Of a stretch of DNA of 64,000 nucleotides, positions 46,744-55,807 are shown one piece after another; the first letter of the stretch is position 1, and every line of letters begins with the position of its first letter. The DNA is taken from assembly GCA_934168355.1 (NCBI GenBank), contig CAKPNI010000002.1, positions 1-64,000 of the forward strand, in the 5' to 3' direction. Source of the DNA: an uncultured Clostridia bacterium (GTDB lineage Bacteria; Bacillota; Clostridia; TANB77; CAG-508). Under the pieces are notes generated by a model. The model searched no databases. It saw only the letters and a program-made list of their open reading frames with translations, and was not told where the DNA came from. Made by a program: the position numbers and the translations under genes.

Positions 46744-48607
46744 ATGAATTTACAACAAAAATTCAAAAGAAACAAAGGAATAACGTTAATAGCGTTAGTA
46801 GTAACAATTATTGTGTTATTAATTTTAGCACGGAATAAGTATTAATATGCTAACAGGGCAAAACGGAATACTAAACAGGGCGTCAGAGGCAAAAGACAAA
46901 ACAGTAATATCACAAGAGGAGGAAAGTGTAAAACTTTCGATATCAGATGCATTAACACAAGGCTTAGGAACAATTGTGACAGAAGATTTACAAACAGCTT
47001 TAACAAATAATGGCTTAAAAGGAACATTAACAGGGAATGGACCTTGGACTTATACCGGAGAATATAAAAAATACAAAATTGAAAAAAATGGAAGTATGAC
47101 TAGTAGTGATAATACCAGTGGATCAAGTGGCGAAATAGTTGAGATGGTAGGAAGTTATGGAATAACAGAGAGCAAAAAGTTAATTAAAATGAATATAACT
47201 CAAGATAGGAATGTTTGGAAAGAAGCAACGATTGGAGAAGAAGTAAGTGAAGTAGGAACGGTAAAGGAAGCTTATTCTGGACCATGTGGAAAGCATTTTA
47301 TTATTAATGATGAAGGAGATGTATATTCTTGGGGATATAATTATTCTGGACAATTGGGAATAGGAAATGACATCATAGATCAATCTTCACCTATAAAGAT
47401 GAATGGAATAAGTAATGTTGAAGAAATCTATACATTCGGAGAGAATTATTCATATGCAAGGACAAAGGAAGGATATATTTATGCATGGGGAAATAATTAT
47501 TCTGGTCAATTAGGAATTGGTAATACTCAACATCAAAATACTCCAGTAAAGATAAATGAATTATCAAATATAGTGAAAATGCAATATAATGGAAGTACTA
47601 ATTCTATGAATTTATATGCAATAACAAAAGACGGAGAAATATATGCTTGGGGGGAAAATTCGGATGGTATTTTAGGTATAGGAAATACAGAAGCACAAAA
47701 CAAACCTGTTAAATTAAATGGAATAAATAATGTAGAAAAAATATATTTTGGTGATAGATGTGCATATGCTAAAACAAAAAGTGGAGAGGTATATGCATGG
47801 GGAGAAAATGGTAACGGACAATTGGGAGTTGGAAATACAGAGCAACAAAATATTCCGGTAAAAATAGAAGATCTACCAAGTGTTGACGAGATATATTTAA
47901 ACGATGATATTACAGGAGGATATTTTAAAACAAAAACAGGAGAGATATATTTATGTGGAGATGTCTATGGATGGTCGGAAAAAGAAAATAAGGAAGACTA
48001 TTATAAGCCATCTAAATTCGAGAAGGTAAATGGTGTTGAAAAAATACAAATGAATGGATGCGATGAAACATATGTTTTAACAAAGGATAGAAGTGTGTAT
48101 AAAATGTATTATTATGAAGATGAAAATGGCGAAAATGGAAGAGATACTATTGAAAAAATGGATATTTTAAATAATACTGAAAAAATATATACTTTAAATG
48201 GTAGTATGTTTGCTAAGAAAACAAACGGAGAAATATATGCTTGGGGACGTAATGAAGATGGTTTATTAGGAATCGGTAGTGAATCTGAATGGCAAGAGGA
48301 ACCTATAAAGATGAATAATTTATCCAATGTTGAAGAATTGTATATTTTTGAAGGAAATTATGCATATGCAAAGACATCGACGGGAAAAGTTTATTCATGG
48401 GGACGCGATTATGGAGGACGTTTAGGCTTCGGAGACAATATTGATACCATAAACGTAGCAACTTGTTGGGATGACATACAAGAATTGAAGGAGAAAAATG
48501 TCAAGGTGAAATCTTTGCAAATGAATAATGATTTTCCATATGATAATATAAATATACTTACAGAAGATGGTAGAATTTTTGTATATAGATGGAGTAGCGC
48601 TGCATAA
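46744..48607 (+). CDS. Prepilin-like protein with RCC1 propeller, +1 frameshift at CGG 46831-46833
   Basis: Joined, about 620 residues. A basic leader ending KRNKG and a hydrophobic helix ITLIALVVTIIVLLILAG resemble a type IV prepilin. The CGG lies inside the helix; zero-frame reading stops after two more codons. Skipping the C gives Ala-Gly-Ile-Ser-Ile, identical to the intact paralog at 49430, which has GCG GGA there. After a linker, about seven RCC1-type repeats follow (GDVYSWGYNYSGQLGIGND and relatives), likely one beta-propeller displayed outside. Prokaryotic RCC1 domains usually mediate protein binding. AAAGGAGG precedes the ATG. Confidence 0.85.
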
Positions 48608-48653
48608 TCTGTGAGAAAAAAATTAATAATTTTACGAGTTTAAAAAGAGAAAA

Positions 48654-48690
48654 AACACTTTTATTAAATACATTAATAGAAGTGTTTTTA
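48654..48690. terminator. Bidirectional terminator between convergent genes
   Basis: AACACTTTTATTAA pairs with TTAATAGAAGTGTT (one G-T), with AAAAA on the left and TTTTTA on the right. It serves the RCC1 gene and the minus-strand regulator. Confidence 0.78.
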
Positions 48691-48696
48691 TATATA

Positions 48697-49024
48697 TTAA
48701 GATTTCAAAACATTTGAAATACTTTCGCAAAGATGAATATATAATTCATGATTTTTTTTGGGAAGAGATTTTAATATTTCAGAAAATACAGCATTTGAAT
48801 TATTTTCGCTAATACCAAATACTAGATAATCTAGACTTATATTTAAAGCATTAGAAATTTTTGCAATAGTAGCTAAACTAGGTGTAGTTCCACCACGCTC
48901 TATTTCACATACATATGATGGTGTGATATCTATTATTTCTGAAAGTTTTTCTTGTGTAAGTCCGAAATTCTTTTCTTTTGGTTTTAATTCTTTTTCCGAT
49001 TTCTTTGTAATTTAAATTCTTCAT
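48697..49024 (-). CDS. XRE-family regulator, +1 frameshift at minus-strand CGG (48964-48962)
   Basis: This gene is invisible to a plain reading-frame search. From the ATG at 49024 (GAGGAG 5 nt upstream) the minus strand reads MKNLNYKEIGKRIKTKRKEF, then CGG at codon 21. Zero-frame reading stops soon after. Skipping the C gives GLTQEKLSEIIDITPSYVCE and IERGGTTPSLATIAKISNAL, an unmistakable helix-turn-helix of the XRE family, and ends at 48697 after about 108 residues. The joint lies in the conserved Gly-Leu-Thr-Gln turn. It faces the RCC1-pilin gene and may control the surface genes on either side. Confidence 0.82.
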
Positions 49025-49429
49025 ATTATCTCCTCAAGTTTTTGTTGTTATTTTATAATGAATAGTTAATAAATAACATAAACTATAAGTGAAAAACTAT
49101 AACTAATAATGATGAAAAATTTGAGTTAAAAAAATTATAACTTATAAAGTGTAAGAAAATAAATGATTTGAGGCAAAAGACTAGTATTACAAAATTGTTA
49201 CAAAAATATTACATTTATATTAACTTTTACTAAAAATGTTGAATATTAACTGACAGTGTGATAGCATGAAAACATATAAAATGAATAGCCAAAAATTTAT
49301 GTGCATTGAAAATTGAGTAAAGTTGATAATTGTTAAGTATAAAAAAGCTAGAAGTGGCAAAGATAGATATGTATATAAAAAATGGCTTTAATTTATATAA
49401 AACAAAAAATAAAAATAGGAGGAAGAAAA
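49025..49429. other. 405-nt intergenic region
   Basis: Holds the upstream region of the minus-strand regulator, including three loose copies of AACTATAA/AACTTATAA (about 49079-49148) that could be operator half-sites, and the leader of the 49430 gene. No gene, repeat unit or convincing promoter was found. Confidence 0.5.
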
Positions 49430-50635
49430 ATGTTAAAGGAAACATTAAAAAGAAACAAAGGTATAACCTTAATTGCGCTCGTTGTAACAATAATAGTACT
49501 TTTAATATTAGCGGGAATAAGTATAGCAATGTTAACAGGACAAAATGGAATACTAAATAGGGCAAGTGAAGCACAAGAAAAAACAGGAACAGCACAAACA
49601 GAGGAATTAGTAAAATTATCAGTAACAGATGCAATCACACAAGGATTAGGAGAATTGACAGATGTAAATTTAAAAACAGCATTAAATAACAACATAGGAG
49701 AAGGAAAATATGAAATTTCTGGGGATGCAACATCAGGATGGACAGTAACAGTTGATGGAAAAGAATTTAAGATAGACTCTACAGGAAAAATAGGAAAAGA
49801 GCCAGAACCAATACCAACCCCAACACCAGAACCAGGACCAGAATTTTCTGAATGTACATGGACAGAAATAAATGCATTAGCAAAAGAAATAGCAAAAGAT
49901 AATACAATAACAAATCAAACAGCAAATGTAACGAAAACCATAAATGGAAAAGAATATGCAGCAAAAGTAGGAGATGAAAAAACAATAACAATAGCAAGCA
50001 AAGATTATAAAGTAAGAATATTAGGATTTAATCACGATACATTAGAAAGTGGAGCTACAGCATACAATGACTCAACAATAACAAAAGCAGGAATAAGTTT
50101 TGAATTTAAAACATTATTGCCTGTAGCAAAAATGAACACAACAGATACAAATAAAGATGGATGGGGAGCATCATTAATGAGAACAAACTTAAATAGTACA
50201 AGTGCAGTGGATGGAATGGTAAATTTATCAGATATAGAAAGTGTAATAGGAAGTAATATAATAAAAAGTGTAACAAAGAGTTATATAAAAACAAATAATG
50301 ACGCAAATTCAGTAACACAGTGCAATGATAAATTATGGTTGTTGGCATGTTCAGAAGTTGCAAATAGTGGTTACACAGATGGAGCTTATGCGTATGCAAT
50401 AACAAGTGAGGGAAGCCAATATAAATATTATGCAGATAGCAATATTGTATGGAATAGTAGTAATACTAATTCTATAAAATGTGATGTAGGAAGTACATCA
50501 GGATCTTGGTGGTGGCTTCGTTCTCCTTATTACAACAACAGCTACTATTTCTGCGGTGTCCACAGCAGCGGGAGTCTTAACAACAAGTACAACGCGAGCA
50601 ACGCTAACGGCGTAGCCCCGGGCTTTGCAATCTAG
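49430..50635 (+). CDS. Prepilin-like protein with DGR-type variable lectin C-terminus
   Basis: 401 residues. The N-terminus (KRNKG leader, ITLIALVVTIIVLLILAG helix, then MLTGQNGILNRASEA) is nearly the same as the RCC1 paralog. A linker with PEPIPTPTPEPGPE follows, then a C-type-lectin-like domain ending in WWLRSPYYNNSYYFCGVHSS...NGVAPGFAI. The last about 130 nt is GC-rich and made mostly of AAC/AGC/TAC-type codons, unlike the rest of the gene. That is the signature of a variable region written by a diversity-generating retroelement. No reverse transcriptase or template repeat is in the window. AGGAGG precedes the ATG at 49430. Confidence 0.8.
   Translation: MLKETLKRNKGITLIALVVTIIVLLILAGISIAMLTGQNGILNRASEAQEKTGTAQTEELVKLSVTDAITQGLGELTDVNLKTALNNNIGEGKYEISGDATSGWTVTVDGKEFKIDSTGKIGKEPEPIPTPTPEPGPEFSECTWTEINALAKEIAKDNTITNQTANVTKTINGKEYAAKVGDEKTITIASKDYKVRILGFNHDTLESGATAYNDSTITKAGISFEFKTLLPVAKMNTTDTNKDGWGASLMRTNLNSTSAVDGMVNLSDIESVIGSNIIKSVTKSYIKTNNDANSVTQCNDKLWLLACSEVANSGYTDGAYAYAITSEGSQYKYYADSNIVWNSSNTNSIKCDVGSTSGSWWWLRSPYYNNSYYFCGVHSSGSLNNKYNASNANGVAPGFAI
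50505..50635 (+). other. Putative DGR variable region (VR)
   Basis: From TGGTGGTGGCTTCG to the stop. Asn, Ser and Tyr codons of NNC form dominate and the end (GGCGTAGCCCCGGGC) is strikingly GC-rich. The template copy must lie elsewhere if the system is active. Confidence 0.6.
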
Positions 50636-50965
50636 CACCAAGTCAACATAATATAAAAAGGGATAAAATACTATAAACACTTTGATGAATAGAGGATACA
50701 AAAACTAACATAAAGCCACAAAAGGGTGGTGGGTGGACACACCAATGTCCCCAAAAACAAACGACCAAAAAGGCACCAAGCCAAATTGGTCGCTAATTTT
50801 TTGCCCAACAAGTAAAAATATTATAACAACTTAAAAAGCTTCATAACTTTACATTCAACCATAAAAAACAATTATTCTTTACATTTTAAATTGCAAAAAC
50901 TATTGCTATTTTTACAATTTTAATATAGAATGTAAGCAAAATAAAATAAATATAGGTGATATATT
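50636..50965. other. 330-nt intergenic region with terminator and promoter
   Basis: Contains a likely terminator (CGACCAA at 50762-50768 with TTGGTCG at 50786-50792, followed by CTAATTTTTT) and, at 50903-50931, TTGCTA, 17-nt spacer, TAGAAT, the probable promoter of the next gene. No gene or template repeat was seen. Confidence 0.55.
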
Positions 50966-53410
50966 ATGAGAAGAAAAACGCGAGCAAAAGTAAAAAAAGG
51001 CATAATAATTTCAGGAGTAATTATAGGCATAATTTTAATAATAATAGGAATAATTCTTGTAATAAAATTACACGAAAAACCAGAAATATCCTATGATGAT
51101 GGATTAACAGGCAAAAATTATTTTACACAAATAACTATAGATTTAGGAACAAAAGAAGTAAAAAGAGATAATAATGAAACTACTCTTCAAGAAGAATTCA
51201 AAGTTACAGATGACGAAACAAATTTAGCATTTAGCTCTATGGACGAAATGAAAAAAATGCTATCAAATTCGGTATTTGACATATCAGAAAATGGACAAAC
51301 ATTAACAATAAAAAATCCATATCAAACAAAAAGCATTATAGTAAAAGCAACAGACATAAAAGAAAAAGTAGAAGGAGAAGAAACAGTTCAAATTGCAGAT
51401 AATTTGTATGTATTAAGCTTCTATTCAGAAAAATTAACAAAAGCGATGTACAACTATTATAAAGATAAAGATTACATAGAAAAAGTGTATTATGATGAAG
51501 TAACAATAAATGAGCAAATAAACGATATATCGCAAACCATGTATGGAGATACAGAAATAGACTTAGCTGGACATCATTCTTTAGGTATGACAACTATGGG
51601 ATTGGACAATTATGGAAAAATAATAAATGATAATGGAAATCCATCAAATATAGTCATTGGAACTATCGGGTATGGAATAAATTATCAAAATGAATTTTTT
51701 AAAGATAGAATAAGTGAAAATTATTACAATTTTGTACTAAACAACAAAGACATATCAGAAACAAACCAGCAAGGAAGCAGAATTGCGGAAGTTTTGATAG
51801 ATTCTACGACTAGTAATGTAAAAATAATGCCATTAGTTACAGTAACAAAAGAAGGGTATATGAGTACGTCAAGTATTTTAAAAGCAATTGTATATTCTGT
51901 AAAAAATTCAGATGTAATTTGCTATGAATTAGTAAATACACAAAGTGAGCCGATAGATATTGCTTTAGAAAATTGCTTTAAAGAAAACATCCCAGTATGT
52001 AGTGTTTCATCAAACAATCAATATATAACAAAAGAAAGTGCACAAAACGACGAACAAAATGAAAATGCTAAAGAAAAAGGAGATTATCCAGCGAATCATG
52101 GAATGACAATTGCTGTGTCATCATTAGATAGAAACCTGGAATTAGCAGATTACTCAGGAAGCGGAGAATACATAGACTTTTCGGCACCTAGTACAGATGT
52201 TGAAGAAATATTTAGTAATAGTTCCAATATTTCAAGATGGTCAGGAAGTCAATACTCCAATGCTCAAATTGTTGCAGCAATAGCATTAATAAAAACATAT
52301 AACAAAGAAGCAACAATTTTGGATGTATATAACTTTTTAAGAAACTTTTCACAGGATTTAGGAAAAGAAGGAAAAGATGACCTTTATGGATATGGATGCC
52401 CAAATTTTAAAGAATTAACAATTACAGATATTGATAAAGACAAACCAACAATAAAAGAAGTTATATATGATAATGAAAATTGGGAAGTTGTAAAACAATT
52501 AAAAATTGTTGCAAATGATAATATAAGAATAACAAATTGGGCAATTACAAAAAATGAAAATGGACCAGGTGACGGAGAGTGGAATGATATGCAAGCAGTA
52601 ACCCCAACATTAGATGTAACAGCCACGATTACAGAGAATGGAAAATATTATATTTGGGTTCAAGATGCAGCCGGAAATACTGAAAGCAAAGAAATATCAA
52701 TAGATAAGGTTGACAATACACCACCACAAATAGCGTATAATATCAATAAAGATACCTTAAGTGCAGGATATGTAACGATAACTGTAACAGCTGAAGACAA
52801 TCAGTCCGGATTATATGACAGTCCATTTAGTTGGGATAAAATAACATGGTCTCAAGAAAATAGTACAAGAACGATTAAGGAAAATGGAAGATATAAGGTT
52901 TATGCTGAAGACAATTTAGGAAATGTTGGAGAACTGGAAATATTAGTTGATTGCTTCCCACAAGCTGGAACATATGAATTACAAGATGGAAATATAATTA
53001 CATCTATGAATGTATCGGCAGATTGGGTAGGTAATACAAATAATAATGTGGAAATTCAATTAAATAAAGATATAAATATTATAGGTTGGCAAATAACAAC
53101 TTCAGAAAATGTACCAACAGAGTTTATTGCAGTAGACACAGGTAATAACATATCAAATGAAAATAATGAGCAAAACAATACAAGCAATACATTATTTAAT
53201 TTACCAAATAATGTTGTTATAAACAGTAATATAACTTCATCACAAACAAATACGACGTCGCAAGTAACTCAAGAAACACAACAACCAAGAACCGAGCCAA
53301 TTGTAATCCATACTTCATTAGATATAGATAAAGTGTACTATTTATGGATAAAAGATAGCTATGGAAATACGTCATATCAGACTTTTTCAATACATAAAGC
53401 GGTAATATAG
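50966..53410 (+). CDS. Membrane-anchored subtilisin-like protein, catalytic residues apparently lost
   Basis: 814 residues. One N-terminal membrane helix (about 12-34) leads into an outside region whose middle part follows the S8 fold: DLAGHHSLGMTTMGLDNYG, IVIGTIGYGINYQ at the Asp strand, IDFSAPSTDVEE, and RWSGSQYSNAQIVAAIALIK at the Ser helix, with YGYGCPNFKEL at the end. At the usual Asp (DTG) the sequence has Gly-Tyr-Gly, at the His (HGT) it has QQGSR, and at GTSMAAP it has GSQYSNA. All three catalytic positions seem replaced, so it is probably a binding pseudoprotease. Two Ig-like domains (about 495-660) and an Asn-rich tail follow. The alignment is by eye. Confidence 0.65.
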   Translation: MRRKTRAKVKKGIIISGVIIGIILIIIGIILVIKLHEKPEISYDDGLTGKNYFTQITIDLGTKEVKRDNNETTLQEEFKVTDDETNLAFSSMDEMKKMLSNSVFDISENGQTLTIKNPYQTKSIIVKATDIKEKVEGEETVQIADNLYVLSFYSEKLTKAMYNYYKDKDYIEKVYYDEVTINEQINDISQTMYGDTEIDLAGHHSLGMTTMGLDNYGKIINDNGNPSNIVIGTIGYGINYQNEFFKDRISENYYNFVLNNKDISETNQQGSRIAEVLIDSTTSNVKIMPLVTVTKEGYMSTSSILKAIVYSVKNSDVICYELVNTQSEPIDIALENCFKENIPVCSVSSNNQYITKESAQNDEQNENAKEKGDYPANHGMTIAVSSLDRNLELADYSGSGEYIDFSAPSTDVEEIFSNSSNISRWSGSQYSNAQIVAAIALIKTYNKEATILDVYNFLRNFSQDLGKEGKDDLYGYGCPNFKELTITDIDKDKPTIKEVIYDNENWEVVKQLKIVANDNIRITNWAITKNENGPGDGEWNDMQAVTPTLDVTATITENGKYYIWVQDAAGNTESKEISIDKVDNTPPQIAYNINKDTLSAGYVTITVTAEDNQSGLYDSPFSWDKITWSQENSTRTIKENGRYKVYAEDNLGNVGELEILVDCFPQAGTYELQDGNIITSMNVSADWVGNTNNNVEIQLNKDINIIGWQITTSENVPTEFIAVDTGNNISNENNEQNNTSNTLFNLPNNVVINSNITSSQTNTTSQVTQETQQPRTEPIVIHTSLDIDKVYYLWIKDSYGNTSYQTFSIHKAVI

Positions 53411-53423
53411 GGAGGAAATCAAA

Positions 53424-54425
53424 ATGTCATTTATAGATGAAATAAAAGCAAGAGCGAAAAAAGAAATAAAAACAATAATTTTACCAGAAGCGGAAGATAA
53501 AAGAGTTTTAGAAGCAGCAAGTAAAGTAACAAAAGAGGGATTTGCTAAGGTTATACTTTTAGGAGATGCTACAAAAATAAAAGAAGATTGTAAATCAAAT
53601 GAAATAGATTTAGATGGAGTGGATATTATAAATCCACTTACATCTGAAAAAAAGGAAGAATACAAACAAAAATTATATGAACTTAGAAAAAATAAGGGAA
53701 TGACACTTGAGCAAGCTGAAGATTTATTAAAAGAGCCAATATATTTTGGCATGATGATGTTAAAAGACGAAAATTCCAATGCAGATGGATTAGTCTCAGG
53801 TGCAGCGCATTCCACAGCAAATACCTTAAGACCTGCACTTCAAATATTAAAAACAAAACCGGGAACAAAGCTTGTGTCAGCATTTTTCATAATGTGTGTT
53901 CCAAACTGTGAATATGGAGAAAATGGAACATTTATATTTGGAGATAGTGGATTAAACCAAAATCCAACAGCAGATGAGTTATCAGAAATTGCAATATCAT
54001 CATCAAAAAGTTTTGAGCAGTTGGTTCAAAAAGAAGCAAAAGTAGCAATGCTTTCATATTCTACAAAAGGAAGTGCCAAATCTGAATTGACAGAAAAAGT
54101 AATAGAGGCAACTAAATTGGTGAAAGAAAAAAAGTCTACTTTAATGGTAGATGGAGAATTACAAGTTGATAGCGCAATTGTACCAGAAATAGCAGCTTCT
54201 AAAGCTCCTGATAGTCCATTAAAAGGAAAAGCAAATGTACTTATCTTTCCAGATTTGGATGCAGGAAATATTGGTTATAAGTTAGTTCAAAGATTGGCTA
54301 AGGCTGAAGCTTATGGACCACTTTGCCAAGGTATTGCAAAACCTGTTAATGATTTGTCTCGCGGATGCTCAGCTGATGATATTGTTGGAGTTGTCGCAAT
54401 AACTGCTGTTCAGGCGCAGGAGTGA
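53424..54425 (+). CDS. pta: Phosphate acetyltransferase
   Basis: 333 residues of the short Pta form. FIDEIKARAKKEIKTIILPE, LVSGAAHSTANTLRPALQIL, FGDSGLNQNPTADELSEIA, and the C-terminal VFPDLDAGNIGYKLVQRL-like segment are present. It converts acetyl-CoA and phosphate to acetyl phosphate. It lies before two acetate kinase genes, a complete acetate/ATP pathway. A GGGAGG site lies 12 nt after the previous stop. Confidence 0.95.
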   Translation: MSFIDEIKARAKKEIKTIILPEAEDKRVLEAASKVTKEGFAKVILLGDATKIKEDCKSNEIDLDGVDIINPLTSEKKEEYKQKLYELRKNKGMTLEQAEDLLKEPIYFGMMMLKDENSNADGLVSGAAHSTANTLRPALQILKTKPGTKLVSAFFIMCVPNCEYGENGTFIFGDSGLNQNPTADELSEIAISSSKSFEQLVQKEAKVAMLSYSTKGSAKSELTEKVIEATKLVKEKKSTLMVDGELQVDSAIVPEIAASKAPDSPLKGKANVLIFPDLDAGNIGYKLVQRLAKAEAYGPLCQGIAKPVNDLSRGCSADDIVGVVAITAVQAQE

Positions 54426-54426
54426 C

Positions 54427-54470
54427 TCACTGGCACAAAAAGAACCGGTCCCGATGGGTCAAGAAAAGAG
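54427..54470. repeat. Dispersed repeat, copy 11 (half-unit)
   Basis: TGGCACAAAAAGAACCGGTC followed by CCGATGGGTC, almost identical to copy 4 at 32118. It fills the pta-ackA gap. Confidence 0.8.
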
Positions 54471-54477
54471 GTGTAAT

Positions 54478-55719
54478 ATGAAAATACTAGTTATAAATGC
54501 AGGAAGTTCGTCACTAAAGTATCAGGTAATAGATATGGAAACAGACGAAATGCTAGTAAAAGGAAATTTTGAAAGAATAGGCCAAGCAGGCTCATTCTTA
54601 ACACATAAGGTAAATGGGGTAAAACGTAGATTTGAGCATGAAGTAAAAAATCATGAAGAAGCTATACAATTTATAATATCAAGAATATTAAATAGACACT
54701 ATGGAGTTATGAAAAGTCTTGATGAATTAGCAGGAATAGGACACAGAGTAGTACATGGAGGAGAAAAATTTAAGACTCCTGTTATAATTACAGATGAAGT
54801 TATAGAAGAAATAGAAAAATGTTCAGATTTAGCCCCACTTCATAATCCAAATGCAATAGCAGGAATAAAGGCATGCCAAAAAGTAGTACCAAATATGAAA
54901 ATGGTTGCAGTATTTGATACAGCATTTCATCAAACAATACCAAAGGAAAAATATATTTATCCAATTCCATATGAATACTACGAAAAATATGGTATAAGAA
55001 AATATGGATTTCATGGAATTTCACATGAATATGTTGCAAATAGAGTTGCAAAGCTTATGAACAAAGACATAAAAGACTTAAAAATAATAAGTTGTCATTT
55101 GGGGCAAGGTGCAAGTTTATGTGCTATAAAGAACGGAAAGTCACAAGAAACAACAATGGGATTAACACCACTTGGCGGAATACCAATGGGTTCGAGAAGT
55201 GGAGATTTAGACCCATCAGTTATAACATATTTAATAAAAAAATCAGAAAAACCAACAGTTGGAGTAAGAGAACTTGCAAAAACTGACCATAAAGAATTAA
55301 CTGCTGAAGAAGTAGAAGAAATGCTTAATAAAAAATCAGGAGTTTATGGAATATCAAGAATATCTTTAGATTTTAGAGATGTAGAATTAGATAGTTTATC
55401 AGGAGGACATCATGCAAAACTTGCATTAGATGTGTTTGATTATAGAGTGGCTCAGGAAATTGCAAAATGTGCAGTTGCAATTGGCGGAGTAGATGTAATA
55501 ACATTTGAAGCAGGTGTTGGGGAAAAAGGCCCACTTGATAGAAAACATATCTGTGAGTACCTAGGAATTTTAGGAGTAGAATTAGATAGAGAGGCAAACG
55601 AAGAAACAAAAGGCGAAGAAAGAGAAATATCTACACCATCTTCTAAGGTTAAGGTTTGGGTTGTTCCTACAAATGAAGAATTGATGATTGCAAGAGAAAC
55701 TTATGAATTGGTAAAATAA
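54478..55719 (+). CDS. ackA: Acetate kinase, copy 1
   Basis: 413 residues. The ASKHA-fold motifs VINAGSSSLKYQVI, GHRVVHGGEKF, VFDTAFHQTIP, KYGFHGISHEYV, CHLGQGASLCAI and GSRSGDLDPSV are present. Relative to copy 2 it has an insertion after the SGDLDPS motif (KPTVGVRELAKTDHKE). It makes acetate and ATP from acetyl phosphate. I chose the ATG at 54478 with AAGAGGTG upstream. Confidence 0.93.
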   Translation: MKILVINAGSSSLKYQVIDMETDEMLVKGNFERIGQAGSFLTHKVNGVKRRFEHEVKNHEEAIQFIISRILNRHYGVMKSLDELAGIGHRVVHGGEKFKTPVIITDEVIEEIEKCSDLAPLHNPNAIAGIKACQKVVPNMKMVAVFDTAFHQTIPKEKYIYPIPYEYYEKYGIRKYGFHGISHEYVANRVAKLMNKDIKDLKIISCHLGQGASLCAIKNGKSQETTMGLTPLGGIPMGSRSGDLDPSVITYLIKKSEKPTVGVRELAKTDHKELTAEEVEEMLNKKSGVYGISRISLDFRDVELDSLSGGHHAKLALDVFDYRVAQEIAKCAVAIGGVDVITFEAGVGEKGPLDRKHICEYLGILGVELDREANEETKGEEREISTPSSKVKVWVVPTNEELMIARETYELVK

Positions 55720-55720
55720 A

Positions 55721-55787
55721 ATTGTTCGTTTGGAACTGGTTCTTTTAAGAACATGTTCTTAAAAGAACCGGTCCCAAATGAACAAAA
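55721..55787. repeat. Dispersed palindromic repeat, copy 12 (long form)
   Basis: Arms TTGTTCGTTTGGAACTGGTTC/GAACCGGTCCCAAATGAACAA around TTTTAAGAACATGTTCTTAAAA. The same long form as copy 9. Confidence 0.85.
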
Positions 55788-55807
55788 AAAGAAAGGAAGA
55801 TTTAAAA

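Noticed and set aside
50636..50965. Template repeat for the DGR-type variable region
   Set aside because: No stretch resembles 50505-50635; the region holds only a terminator and promoter.
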